This document shows positions 1-13,502 of a stretch of 64,000 nt of DNA, piece by piece (within the stretch, counting starts at the first letter, position 1; the number at the start of each line of letters is the position of its first letter). The stretch is from Epiperipatus broadwayi. Its lineage: Eukaryota; Onychophora; Udeonychophora; Euonychophora; Peripatidae. Position numbers and translations under genes: made by a program. The notes under the pieces were generated by a model. That model saw nothing but the letters and a program-made list of their open reading frames with translations, was not told the DNA's origin and did not search any database. The DNA lies in the NCBI GenBank assembly GCA_028023455.1, contig JAQFVV010012490.1, positions 3,648,195 through 3,712,194 on the forward strand, written 5' to 3'.

Positions 1-3000
1 GGTCTACCCTACAGATCCTACACTAAAAGGAATATATTGCACGATAGCTCAAGAGATCTATGACTTTCATATATAATTATAATGAGACATTTATGAAAAC
101 TGATTAACTTATCTTGGCTAATGTAACTCAAATTATATATATTTGTCCCTTCAAATAAAGTGAAAATCAATCCCAGTGTTAACATTATTTTCAAAATTAA
201 TTCAACCTTTAGAATTGTGTATAAAAACACTGGATCCATTTCAAAACAATTGGTTAAATGCAAGCTAGCTTGTTTGAAAATTTTCATTTACTAGTACATA
301 ATAATAAAGTAAGTTGTTTGTTGAATTATGTGTCTGTGATTCCACTGGAAATAGACAATTCTTTTCTTTTTCCTTCTCTATTAAAAATGCACATTTAATA
401 AGCAATTCTTCATTTTTTCAGTAATTCTTTAAAAAAATTATTATTACATTTGACAATTTTCAATTCAACACAACCCATTTATTAAAGATCCATTGTTGTT
501 ATAATTGCAAACTATATTTCTTCTATGAAGCTTTTTTTTTAAAAAAATTATTTAGTTCAATTAGTATTTTCCTTTTCTTAGCAAAATACAGAGAAAGCAA
601 AGTGTATTTTAAAAGTTTTCCTGTATCAAATATGGTAAGGTTATTTGTTACTTGTAAATTTTATATTGAGTAAATATTTTAAAATATTCATTAAAATTAA
701 CGTAAATTTAGCATTTTAACATTAATAACTGGTAATAGTAATTAATATAGCGGTTTATCTTCAAATCAAATTTTTAACAGTCTTTTGTTAACTTTAGTTT
801 CTTTTTCTTAAAAGTGAAACATAATAACAAGAAGTAAAATAGTGCAATGTTCAGCATGGTTTTATAAATTAATATAAAAGAAAATATCACCTGGTTTCTT
901 TCATAATTTATTTCAAAGTATAATTGATGAATTTGAGTCATTATAAACTGATTATTATTTCCAAGCATGACATTAATAGTTTAGAGAGTTCAAATTAAAT
1001 TGTGGCAACAAAAACAAAATATCTCATAAAAGTTGTCTAGCACTGCATTTTAAATTAACAAGATATAAAAATTTAGTAAATTTAACACTTAGATAGTAAA
1101 ACAAAATTAAAGAAAATTATTACTGTTATTTAAAGATGAGAAGTTTGCAGTGCACCTGAAATTATCAACACAGTAGCAGTCATTCAGGAGATGAAGCAGC
1201 AGAAGAAGCCATTGTAGACTGACAACCCCCATCTTTTTATATCTCTGTTGACAGATATCAATTAACATCCCTGCCCATAAAAATAATGACTTTTATAGAA
1301 AAATATCAATTTAGATGAGGAACTAATTAGTAAAAATTATGTAACTTTGTTCTACATTCTTTGATTCATGTGATCTTAATGATTAAAGTTGAAGAAAAGG
1401 TCAATTTAACTGTCTTTTATTAATTAATAAAAATACAATAAGATAATAAATAATATTTTATTCTTTTTAAAATGAAATATTACCTTTTCTTTTATTTAAG
1501 TTTATCAAAAATTTTTATTTAAATTTTTAACCCTTTTATTACTAAGTTTTTGACTCAATATATCAAATAATTATTATTAAATATTTAATGATTAAAAATT
1601 AAATATCTTTGCAATTAAAACCAAGAAGTCAGAAATACATATGTGCACATGGATTCTCACACACACATATATATGGGAAATTACATTTTTTAAAATTAAA
1701 TCTATCTCAATAACTAACTTATATTTCTTTAAACAATTTAATATTATTTAAATAAATTAATAAGCTTTATTCAGATATAGTTTTTTTACAATCTACTATT
1801 TTAAAAAACATAACCAGATTATTAATTTACTATAAAGACAATTAAATAATTGTATTTCAATATTCATAAACTATCTGTCAATAATTTTTAAATTTTAACT
1901 ATAAAACTAACTGTTTAGCTTTCTCTCTTTCTAAAAGTATACATAAATTAAACATTAATGTTTAACCTTAATGCATAAGAGTTAGATAACATAATTTACA
2001 TGATAAATGTTATGATCTTCTTTCTCTCTTTATTTATTATTTTTATCCTTTTTTTAGAATAGAATAGCATAAATTCATAAGCTAAAGTACTCAATAATAT
2101 ATATATATATTCTTGACTTATTCAAAATCACAAGAATCTCTGGTTTGATGGATTCTGATTTGCATCATTCTCAAGCTTTACAATTGTGCTCAAACCTTAT
2201 TAACTTAACATACACAGCCCCAATATTATTGCTGTAGTAGCTAATATATATCTCTAGCTAGCATTGCTACTTTATCAGTATGCAAACTATAGCATAGAAA
2301 TAAATATTATTTGGCATACTAAATTATCATAGATATAAATTATTCACTGGGCATGAAGTTATTTAATATACTTAGATGAGATCCTACACTGTATTACTTT
2401 CAATTAATCTCATTTCATTGTATAATGCTCAAACATGTTAAATTAGTCATATTTTGATTTTAACTGAGTGTAACTTATTTTGTTTTATTTCCATTATTAT
2501 TAATTATAATAAATTTAATTAAATTTACCTCATCTTCATTATCATTTTACTGAATCCCAATACAATTAGAGTACTGATAAAATATGTTTGATATGCATTT
2601 TAATTAAGATATTAATATTGCCTTAGCTTCAGCTTATCTATAGTTTATTAACCCAATTTTTGTATTGCATGTGTGATTGGATTTTGAGTCTCATGTCTTT
2701 CCCTGTTTGAAGATGGCTTGCAAATTAAAATAAGCCCTGTGTGTAAAATCAGAAATGTCATTCATAGAGTATTAACTCACAAAGCACTGGTAAATAGGTT
2801 GAAGCTTGGTCGGACCTGGGACCTTCATATCCCATTTCAATCAGGTTTAGTATATTTTACCTGGACTATAGATTTTGTTACGTGAATGTACAAATCTGAC
2901 AGTTACAATAACAATTATAAATATGCCTATATTATATAATTAATCTGAATTTAGTAACTAAAATGTTCAGGAATATAATTAGCCAAATTTTAAATTAATT

Positions 3001-3402
3001 GTATCTTAGAATTTCTTCAATTGGATATACAATTTATTCATTAATTATTTATTTATTCTCAGCTCTCTTTCAGTCTCCCCACCACCATTACACACAATAT
3101 ATGTGCCTTTAATAAATATTTATGAATAAACTGTTTTTACTAAACAAATTTCCCATAAATGAAAATTATTTAATTATAAATCGAAAGTCACTAGTTAAAA
3201 ATTGTTTATTTATAAGTTAGCATGTATAAATTAGCTTTAGTATATTAAACCATGTGCACATAGCTAATGCATTTTCATGTGTAAATTCATATGATTCTAA
3301 TCAAAGCTTAAAATAAACTAAGAGAATATCACCAATATGTAGATATAAAAATTAGAGTTTGAAATTAAGTAATAGTTTTAACAAGGCTGTAAACCTTAGC
3401 AA
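1..3402. other. AT-rich intergenic stretch, nothing recognised
   Basis: I see no conserved protein motif, RNA gene or clear repeat boundary here. The open frames are short, rich in Phe, Ile, Leu and Lys, and typical of chance frames in AT-rich DNA. Short (TA)n runs occur, for example near 2097-2110. Confidence 0.6.
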
Positions 3403-3485
3403 TGGGCGGCTGAAAAAACCGCACTGGGGACCCGGGGGGGTTTTAAAAAAACCCTCCGAAGGAGGAAGAGAGAGACCCGGGGGAG
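3403..3485. other. GC-rich cluster of three short hairpins in AT-rich DNA
   Basis: About 80 bp of GC-rich sequence stands alone in very AT-rich surroundings. Three potential hairpins follow one another: GCGG...CCGC around 3407-3422, GGGTTTT...AAAACCC around 3438-3454, and CCTCCGAAGGAGG around 3453-3465. The string GACCCGGGGG occurs at both sides (near 3429 and 3474). No coding potential is evident. It could be a fragment of a structured repeat, a foreign insertion or an assembly artefact; I do not recognise it. Confidence 0.5.
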
Positions 3486-3949
3486 AAAATATCTAACTAA
3501 TTTGATTTTTCAATTTTGTTAACACTCATCTCTATTTAGCATTTCATTATATTATTACTATCATTTTTAATATGGCACAACATCATTCTCCCAAATTGGG
3601 CCAATTTCTATTCTCATTATAACATATTATAAAATCATAAATATTACATTGCCGAAATATATGTGTAAGAAACAATGATACATGCATCTAGGCAAACGTT
3701 AATTTTTCAACACCCCATTCATTACACTCAGCCCTTTCTCTTTTACATGTGCACAACATATTCTCATGCATATATATAATTATATATGTATATAATTACC
3801 TAATATTAGTCCCTCATGACATCAAATAGTTTTTGACACTAATTGTGGCAACATAATTGGATTATAAAATAAATTTTCTGATTTTAATTACACCTGTAGA
3901 GAGTCTAAATGTAATATTTTTTTTATATATATGCAAATATTATAGAATC

Positions 3950-4056
3950 TGTAAAATGTTCAAAGTACTTGCCATTGAAAAATCAATGATGGGTTTAGCA
4001 ATCAAGACCTCACTTATGACCTTCATGAGAAATACTATCAATAATGAATTGCCTTG
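3950..4056 (+). pseudogene. Short LINE reverse-transcriptase C-terminal remnant
   Basis: The frame reads KVLAIEKSMMGLAIKTSL and continues TFMRNT. This resembles the stretch downstream of the reverse transcriptase in RTE/Jockey-type LINEs, roughly RAIERSMLGxxxxDxIRNxxIRRRT, where the enzyme is followed by a conserved Arg-rich segment. Only about 30 residues can be aligned by eye, and nothing on either side continues the match. It is either a dead fragment or a chance similarity. Confidence 0.3.
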
Positions 4057-4070
4057 AAACTGGATATGGA

Positions 4071-7000
4071 TCGAAATTTCAATCAGAAAATCAATCCTAT
4101 TTAAGTAAACCCTGTTTCTAACAAATATGAAAAAAATAATTTTTTTAAAGGTTGTCTAATAATATAATACAAAATCTAGCTAGAGTACCATTCCAGAAAG
4201 ATTGCTTATTTAATTAATAAAACAGTTGTAATATCAGTTATTTCTAAATAAAGGTGCATGGAATGTACAAATATTTCTTGATTTAGATTTTTCAGAACCA
4301 GAATATAGGACAATGTTAATAGCTAAGTAGTTATCAAGACTGAAGATTGATATAATTATTTTTAATAAAATTTATTCTATAAAAATAAAATGCTTGATTG
4401 AACATATAACACCTATAAGTTTTTTTGGAAGGATAATTATTGATTGAAAGAAAATTCATTTTTAAATGGATTCATATTTTATATAGTTGAAATGTTTTAA
4501 TACAAAGAAGGCTTTTATTAACACATCTCCTCTCTCTCTGTATTTTTTAAAAATCATATAATATTTTTAAAAAACATAGATATCTACCTAACTTAGTTTC
4601 CAGCCCAAGTTGTGGTTATAGCAAATAATGTATTATTACGTCATAAGGAATTTTTATGTGATATATATATATGAATGCTAGATGAGAATATATAAGTAAA
4701 ACATTTATTTAAAACCATATAATTTAATTATAAGAAATTTCATTTTTATATGCAGATTCATATATATTTAAAAAATATTAATATGAAATCATCACAAAAT
4801 GCTACTTTATATAAAATACTGATTTCACTGCCCAGAAATGTTTTTCTCTTCACTCTGAGTTATATGTCATTTACCTTCAAACAAAAAAACAAACAAAAAA
4901 ATCTAGCTAATGTTCTCAATAATTCAAAGTGCACAGTTTATATGGAGTTTCTTACGGACAAAAATTATCAATATACAATATTATTCTGCATTATGATTAA
5001 AATTGTTAAGTTAGTCATCCATCCAAAATAAAAAAAGGAAATAAGATTCAATTTTAAACTGTTTTAATGCTGAATTTCTAGCTGGAATAAACACAATGCT
5101 TCTTCTACAAGCATCTCTAACTTGTTTTTACCAGGCTATTATTTTTTTCACAATAAAGAAATGTTTACATGACAAAAAATTTGAAATAGTTATAAAGAGA
5201 TTGAAAATTAAGAAATTTAAAGCTTAGAGAAAATTGATACAAGTTATCGATAACAATGGAAATGCTAAAAATTAGCATGAAATATTTTTTCTTTTGTTAA
5301 TAACTTTTTCATATGATGTAGTAATTAATGCATTTACCTATAATGTGCTGAATTGAATTTGAATCTATGCTAGATAAAATATAAAAAAATTCTAAATACC
5401 AAATAGAATTTTTTTCCAGCATGCTAACTGTATACAGTTCAACTAGCTATATCATTATGGTTAGTAAACTAATATTTAAATATTCTTTTTTTTATTTAAA
5501 AACTTTACAAAATAATTATAAAAGTTTACAGTAGAAAATTAACTCTTAAAGTGTCAACTATAGTAAAAACATAATTGCTAATACAGAAGTGCAAATGAAA
5601 ATAAGTAAAATGATCAAAAACAAAGCATAAAAAACAATAGCCAACAAAGAATATAAGTTAAAATAATAATTTTTGGTACAGATATTGTGAAAACATAAAT
5701 TCAAATAGTAAAAAGTATGTAACTATCAATGCGATGTATTTGTGATATTATATTTAAATAATGATGAAATAAAAGAAAAATTGAAATACACACTGCTTAA
5801 TAAATTATACAATTATTAAAGAGTCTTGAGTACCATGTTTAACCATGAGTTATTAACCATAACAAATATCCCCAGCAAATTCAAAAGCAACTTTTATGTA
5901 TGAAGAAGATTGACTTTTAATCAACAAAGTAAAGACATGCCTTAAACCTTTGTTATAAAAATTTAAATGGTAAATATATAATAAAAATAATCACAAAGTG
6001 AAAATATATAACATTAAATAGATTGTTTAAATAGCAAAAGCTATTATAAAAAATAAATGAATATATATATATATTAATCTTAATTTCTGCATATAGAACT
6101 TTATGTTAGGCATTTTTGCTAATATATTTCTTTAAAAAAATTACATAGTTTACTTTTCATTAAATAAATACATTACGTAATTTGTAACTAATGTTATAAA
6201 ATATCATTATTTATGACAAATTTAAATTAATGAATTTAAGTAATTTTAACTTAGCAATCAAACTTATTTATAATTGTAGGATTTATAAAACCATAAAGTC
6301 AGTATTTTAATGTATAACTTATTTTTAATATATTGTAATTAAAGATCTAATTATACTTATTACATGTACTTATTAAGTTAAATTATTATAAAATAAATAC
6401 TTAATTAATTTTAATAATGCTTTATTGATTTTTATTAACATAATCAATTTATTATCAATCATATTAAAAATACAGTTTTAATTGCTAGCTTAATAATATT
6501 ATAATCTTCTATTAGTAGTAATAATTTGCCAATAACTTTAAATTATTTCTAAATTATATTTTAAATATCTTTAGTGTGTGTGTATGTGTGTAATCTATTT
6601 CATTTAAAGTTTTAAAAAAAATTATAAAAATATTATATTTCAAATTCCTTGGCTAAAAGGCATAAACATTTAAAATAATTTTATTATGTAAAGTTTTGTT
6701 TATAAAATATTTATTTTTAAATATATTGTATACAAATTAATATTTTGAGAATTTTTAAAAATATCTACTTAAATAAATGCATTCTTTATTGATATGATAG
6801 TTTTGTTTATTAAATAATTTGTAAAATGTATAATGTAACAAAATAATGTAATATTAATTTATTGTTTTGTCTAAAATTTCCAAACAGTGTAATTAAAAAG
6901 CTATTTTTAGTTTATTGCTTAAATTAGATTGCATAAATTAATCAGTGATTGACACCCTCACTGTCAATTATTTAACTAATCATCTATCACCTGACATACC

Positions 7001-7500
7001 ATATTTAAGCTCTGACTATGTGTATCTTGAAACACTTCATTATTTTTCTTCATGGTTCTATTATGTATGTTTTTTATAATTAGTTATTATTTTTTAGTTT
7101 TTGAATGACTAGAACAATTATCTGCTTGGGTCTTTAACTTTGACTCAATGGCTCTTCAAACTTATATATCATTAGAAAACTCCACCAATGCACAAATACA
7201 GAGGGAAATGAGACAAGGTATAATTATATTTCTTGAATTCTTCTTAGTATTCAATTGCTTGTTTGGTCATGCTAAAATTATATGGAAATAAGACTTTTTA
7301 AAAGTGTTGAATATCAAAATTTTATACAACTTTAAATTAAATTTATCATATTTTTTCTGCAATGAATTCTAGACTATATTTGCAAATACTGAGCTGTATT
7401 ATTTTATTTATAAAAGATTCTTGTTGAGTTTAATTTAATGTCATATTTAAATTAGAAATTTTGCTAACCTTGCAGAATGTTATAATTGATAAAAACAGTT
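4071..7500. other. AT-rich stretch, no gene or repeat recognised
   Basis: Very AT-rich with many short A/T runs. The longest open frame (4750-5031, plus) has low-complexity composition and no motif. Nothing in it can be supported as a feature. Confidence 0.6.
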
Positions 7501-7561
7501 GCAGAATAATAATAATTATGAAAGTATGAATGCACTTGCCCTTGCCTTGGTATGAAAGAAA

Positions 7562-7882
<321 letters not shown>

Positions 7883-7899
7883 TTGCAATTTTAAAATGA

Positions 7900-9030
7900 C
7901 TTTCATGAAAATTGTTATAATGCTATTTTAAAATAATAAAATGTTTTTGTAAATATATATAAAATTACAGAATAGATATATTGCATTTTTATGAATTATG
8001 TCATATTCTTACATATGTTATAAATGGATTAATGTCATGTTTATGCATTTTGTCTTCAAATAAAATATACATGATAAAATAATGCAATTAAAGAAAATAT
8101 TTTGCCTTTTTCTAGAAATATAGAATAAATATTTATTCTTTATTGTACTTTACTGTCTTTGAATATTTTATCACTGATGAAATATAAAATATTACATAAA
8201 ATCTATTCTGTGCATTTTACAATTTGATTAGTGTCTTATACTGCATTTGCTTTTAAAGGATTGCTGTGCTCCTGATGAATTATTTATTACTGTAAAATTT
8301 TGCATTACTTTAAAGGAGAATATATGATGTTTATTACAGTCTATGTATTGCTTTCAAATAAATATTACATTCTTTATTATGGATTTCAAATAATTAGAAA
8401 TAGGTATTGTGCTCTCGATAAACTATCATTGATTTACAAAGCTTCATATCATTTTGAAGAAATTTTTATGGTATTCTTTATAAATATTTTTATTGATTTA
8501 ATCTTCACATTATTTCAAGAAGAAATAATATTATCATCTTCAAACTGCTTAAAATTAATATGATGTTTACTATATTGTTTTCATTATTTTATATTTGAAT
8601 TACTTCAAAAGAAATTATACATTCTTATTTTCATATTATTTCAACAAATACTTTGTTATTATCTTGAATGGCTTTTCAATTTATATCAGTGCTTATTTAT
8701 TTTACATGCCCCAAATTTCAACAAATTGTTTTGCCAATATTTAATACTCATATCATCCAGAGACTGTAATAAATCTTCAACATGTCTAAAGACTCATACT
8801 TGGAATTGTTGTGCTACAAAATGGTATAGAAATTAAAAATTTAAGGACTTCTGAACTATTAAATGGTAAAAAGATTATAAATATTTAGATGTAAATTTTA
8901 TATTTATGATATTGCATATTTATTATTTATGTATGTTTTGTACTATATTATTATAAGAGTTTTTAGAATATTATTGTTTTGAAATATAATCAAAAGGTAA
9001 CATATCTGTCCTGTATGAAATTATTTAGAA
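7900..9030. other. AT-rich stretch, no gene recognised
   Basis: The open frame at 8300-8563 (plus) encodes a hydrophobic, Phe/Ile-rich peptide with no recognisable motif and is probably chance. No repeat boundary is seen before the palindrome that begins near 9031. Confidence 0.55.
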
Positions 9031-9801
9031 TGTATATGAATACAATTTATCCAAACTTCAAACACTTTTTAGCAAACTTTATTTGTACATACACCTACGT
9101 TTCGACTGACCTGCAGTCTTCTTCAGAGCTATGATATAATGAACAAAATAAAAAAACAACTATATAATAACACCATAAAAATTTTTTTTAAACAATAAAA
9201 AAACTAAAAACAACATAATATATATATATTAAAAACCTGAAATAAATAATCAAACCCATATAAAACAATTAATATAAAATAAAATGTACTACATAAATAA
9301 AAAATAAATATAAATTATACATGTGTATTCTTAACTTTATACATATATACATTCAAGGACAACTATTAATCTAAATATTATCTATTTTATTATTATTAAC
9401 AATCTACTAATTATCTGTATTCTTCATAAACTTAAAAATAAAATAGATAATATTTAGATTAATAGTTGTCCTTGAATGTATATATGTATAAAGTTAAGAA
9501 TACACATGTATAATTTATATTTATTTTTTATTTATGTAGTACATTTTATTTTATATTAATTGTTTTATATGGGTTTGATTATTTATTTCAGGTTTTTAAT
9601 ATATATATATATATTATGTTGTTTTTAGTTTTTTTATTGTTTAAAAAAATTTTTTATGGTGTTATTACATAGTTGTTTTTTTATTTTGTTCATTATATCA
9701 TAGCTCTGAAGAAGACTGCAGGTCAGTTGAAACATAGGTGTATGTACAAATAAAGTTTGCTAAAAAGTGTTTGAAGTTTGGATAAATTGTATTTATATGA
9801 T
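9031..9801. repeat. Near-perfect palindrome of a PLE-type 3' end
   Basis: The arm at about 9031-9392 is the reverse complement of about 9438-9801, with a spacer of roughly 45 bp. Each arm ends outward in a sequence that, read outward, runs CTGAAGAAGACTG, then GTCGAAACGTAGG, then an AATAAAG signal and TTTGCTAAAAAGTG. The CTGAAGA, a 5-bp GACTG/CAGTC stem and GAAAC resemble a hammerhead-ribozyme core, a known companion of Penelope-like retroelement ends. One extra A lies between CTGAAGA and the stem, so catalysis is doubtful. Interior sequence is AT-rich and non-coding. The high arm identity suggests a recent origin. The PLE assignment is inference from the motif. Confidence 0.8.
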
Positions 9802-12270
9802 ATTATGGCAAACATAAAGAAAAGTGTGATTTTGGTAATATTAATGTGTATGAATCCAAAGAATTCGTGGAGTAGCTGTATATTTTTCTTATTAAACTGC
9901 TAAGCCACAATTTATATGCCTAGTTATATTTTGCTGTAATTATTATATTTTATCAGTTTTTCACATCATTTATTTGTTATTGCCATATGAGATAGTAGGA
10001 TTGACTCTATTTTTATATATTATTCTTATCATACTTTTGAAATATAGTCTGTTTTAAGTGACAGATAGCAAGTTATGCTATATTTTAGGCAATATTTTTT
10101 GATAGTTTATCCTTAGTATATTTATTAAGATTAGAGATAAGGACCTAATTCTTTTGTATACTTTTGGACAAATGTTTATTTCTGACTCTTTTCCATCATA
10201 ATGCCTAATGTATTTTTTGATATTTATCTTGATTAAATTTTTTTCAAAGTCATGTGTGATGCCAACCATGTTTTTATTTTGCTTTTGATGTGATAAGAAT
10301 ATTTTAAGAATATTGATAGTGTTGATATGCCTGGTCTGCATATCTGATTGATGGTTTTAAAAATCTAGATAAAATGTTTTATGCTTAAATTTATAATTAT
10401 TTTATGTGGCTATGAAATTATACATCTTCTTCCAAATTCAGTGCTATTACAATGATCATAAGTTTTGTTAATATTATTAAATATATTTCATAGTGTGACA
10501 TATGGGAACAAAAGTTGAATTAATAATAAGTGGGAAAACTTTCTGTATTCATAGTTAAATCATATGATATTTATTTATTTATTTTTTGTATTCATAGTTA
10601 AATTATATTGTATTTATTTATTTTTTTAAATTTAAATGTTACTTAAATTTGTGATTTGATTTTATTAAAATATTTAATGATTATCCTTGTCATATTTATT
10701 AGTGTTAATAAAAATATTAATGTAATTATTTCATCTGAATTTGTATTTATCACATATATATTTTAATAAAAAGATATAAGTGTACAAGAAAATGATAAAA
10801 GTCACTTTATTAAAATTCATAATTGTTGATGTTTTAAAGTATCATCCTTGGTTAACATTATTATATTATTTTATTTGGATTAACATTAGAAGAGAACCTT
10901 TTGTGTGATATTGGGTATCAACAAAATCCCTTTCCTACTCATAGTATCATGAAGATCATCCTAGATTGCTATATAATTATTTTAATATCTGAGTTTCATG
11001 ATTAAGTTTAAATTACAATTTATTTATTGTATTAGGATTTTATCTAAAGATTGGATATCTTATTACTATTTATTAGGATGTGTTCTCTGTTTAGATAAAA
11101 ACTTGAGAGGACAAATATGATTATATTTGTTTATTAAACAATTTTATAGCAAGAATCCTGAGATCTGATTTGATTAAGAAAGATTTATTTTAATTAAGAG
11201 ATGTGATTTGATTAAGAGATTTATTTTAATTAATAATTTGTTACAGAAGCTTAAACTCTGTATAAGATTAACTTAGAGAGTATTAGAATTCTCTATTAAA
11301 CGACTTGTTTTAAATTAGCATAAGAGCTAGCAGACCCGGAAGTTACAATATATACGTCACAAGCGCTTGAGAAGTTTGCACTCTCTCAATTTAATTTTCA
11401 ATATATACACAATAAATTTATATTATTCATTAATCTTATATGTAAATGTAATAGTTATATTTAAGATTAATATGCAGAAATATCTATCTAATAGTATGAA
11501 ATGTCAAAGACTAAACATATTCAGAGATTAAATAAATGTTTAAAAAAAAATGGATTTGACCAATCTGAGATCTGTTGGTGATGTAGAAACAATAATTAAA
11601 ATTTTGGGCTATATTTTTCGAAAACTTTTTAAAAAATTGTTTATACTTTTTTTTGAATAGATAGAAGTGATTAAGACATTTGATGTCACTAACTTGAGTG
11701 AAGATTGTGCATAAAATGCATGCATAGTAGGAGAGGATGGTCTGAGTTTATGCATTCACTGAATAGTTTGCAGTAATAGCATGAGATGGAGATGAGGAGT
11801 GTATTAATAAAAAACAAAAAATTTGAATGTATAATCATAACAGAAATACTGTACTTTAATGATATAATTTTATCACTTTATTTCTAAAAATAAATGATAA
11901 TGTTTTTAAAACCTATATACATACGCTCATGTACAGTGTATACACACACATTCATATACATACAATGATATATAATTATTATTCATTAATATTGTTAAAT
12001 TAATGTTGACTTATAATGTTTATAAAAATGGTATTTCTTTCAAACTGACTTCTCATCATGGCTTTTCAAATCTCTCAATAGTGTATTTATCATTGTGTAA
12101 TTAATTTGTTCCTTCTTCCCGCTTTTTCTTTTACCAGCAGTTATTCCAAACATTATTATTTTATAATAAGGAGCAAGATCTCATACAATCAAATCATCTG
12201 AAAATCATTCAACTATTATTTTTTAAATTTGATAATGCATTTGCACATATATAAAATTTCAGTTCATATT
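9802..12270. other. AT-rich stretch, nothing supported
   Basis: The 87-residue minus frame at 10078-10341 is Lys/Ile-rich with no motif. A slightly more complex patch at 11320-11400 (with CCCGGAAG and GTCACAAGCGC) may belong to an unrecognised repeat. No coding or RNA feature can be supported. Confidence 0.5.
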
Positions 12271-12282
12271 TTAGACACTTAC

Positions 12283-12530
12283 GTGATTTCCACTTATAAT
12301 TGCTATAGGCTTTCTCTTACTACAAGTAGTCTGTTCGTGGACTGCTTGCTGTGGAATGACTTCATTAATCTTATTGGCTTGGCTCAGCAATTCGTACTGA
12401 AGTTTTTTAAGTTCATATATATTAAGAAGAGCACAAATCAAGCAAAATGGCAACACCCAAAAAAATATGCTGAATATATTACTGTTCCGCATCAGAGCTG
12501 AGATGATGAGTCTTAGATAACTTACCTAAT
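12283..12530 (-). CDS. Candidate 5' exon of a type II membrane protein
   Basis: On the minus strand an ATG at 12492 opens a 70-codon frame. It starts MRNSNIF and runs into a hydrophobic segment of about 20 residues (roughly residues 6-27), followed by a polar, possibly coiled stem (YELKKLQYELLSQANKIN). This is the layout of type II Golgi/ER proteins such as glycosyltransferases and sulfotransferases. The frame ends at a textbook splice donor, CAC|GTAAGTG, with the intron starting at 12282 in phase 0. Upstream, a T-rich tract ending TTAATTAG (near 12531) could be an acceptor. Composition is less monotonous than its surroundings. I do not recognise the family, and no following exon is identified in the window, so the gene's identity is open. 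It is the only credible host coding sequence seen. Confidence 0.45.
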
Positions 12531-12540
12531 TAATAAAAAA

Positions 12541-13079
12541 AGGCTTGTATTTAAATAAATAATGGACTTCTGTGAGTAAAGAACTTTGTGATTTCTTTAT
12601 AATATTTTTGATATGAATAAATAATTTATATATGAATATAACAATGAAGATATAAAAAATACTTACAAGATATGCAGATATTTCAGATAAAAGCTATAAA
12701 ATTTTATAAATTATCTATTGGACAGACTAAACCAATTAAATAATCTAAAGTGTATTGTAGGGGGAGATATGTAACAGCAGATCACATAAACATATTTGTG
12801 AATTATTTATAAAATAAACTTAGGAATGTTATTTGAATCCATGCTAGAATTAAAAAAACTTCTGATAGCTACAATAATATATGAAATTATATGTATGAAT
12901 AAAATCTTCAGGTTATAAAATTAACATTAGAAATGGTAATAAAAAAAAAATTACATGGTCCCTCTAAATTTATGCAAAATTTGATTGTGTTCTTGAATTA
13001 ACTTACAAAAATACATAATTATTTCAAAGTTTCAACTATTTGATTATAATCATTTTCAAGTGTAATTCATAATTTTGGA
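12541..13079. other. AT-rich stretch, nothing recognised
   Basis: No motif, repeat or RNA gene is evident between the candidate exon and the dispersed repeat that begins near 13080. Confidence 0.5.
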
Positions 13080-13475
13080 AAAATATAAAAATATGTAATG
13101 TCCAATAATATGAGGAGTTAGATAAACATAATGCCTCATGGGTATGACTATAATATCAAATCCAACAAGGATTTTGAGCATTCCATTGTCATTTTTTCAA
13201 TGAAATGGATGGTTGAATAGTTGGAAGAGTGAAAAGATTAAAGCCTGTCGATTAAAGTTTGAGGAATTGCTATCTTAATATAAACCAAGCACTGATTGAA
13301 TATATGTGTAGGAGATTATGATCTGCCCAACTGATGAGTGTTTGTTCTGCATGAAATACATATATTGAGAATCATGTATCTTTTTCACATGTGTGTGATT
13401 ATGCATATTGGTTGCTTGAGATAGAGTGGATGATGGATTGACTGAAAAATCCTCAGTTTAAATCTATTTACATAT
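13080..13475 (+). repeat. Dispersed repeat R1, copy a
   Basis: This segment matches 22195-22560 over its length. Shared landmarks are the TATGTAATGT-CCAATAATA start, ATATCAAATCCAA, TTTTGAGCATTCCAT, AACTGATGAGT and GAAAAATCcT-GAGTTcAAATC at the end. The final part resembles a pol III B box (GAGTTCAAATCC), degraded here to CAGTTTAAATC. The family is probably a tRNA-like SINE or its non-autonomous relative. The PLE fragment that follows starts within 30 bp of its end. Confidence 0.7.
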
Positions 13476-13502
13476 ATAAAGACATATAATATATATAAAT
13501 CA

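Noticed and set aside
10078-10341. 87-residue minus-strand open frame
   Set aside because: Lys/Ile-rich, no motif, no splice signals of note; expected by chance in AT-rich DNA.
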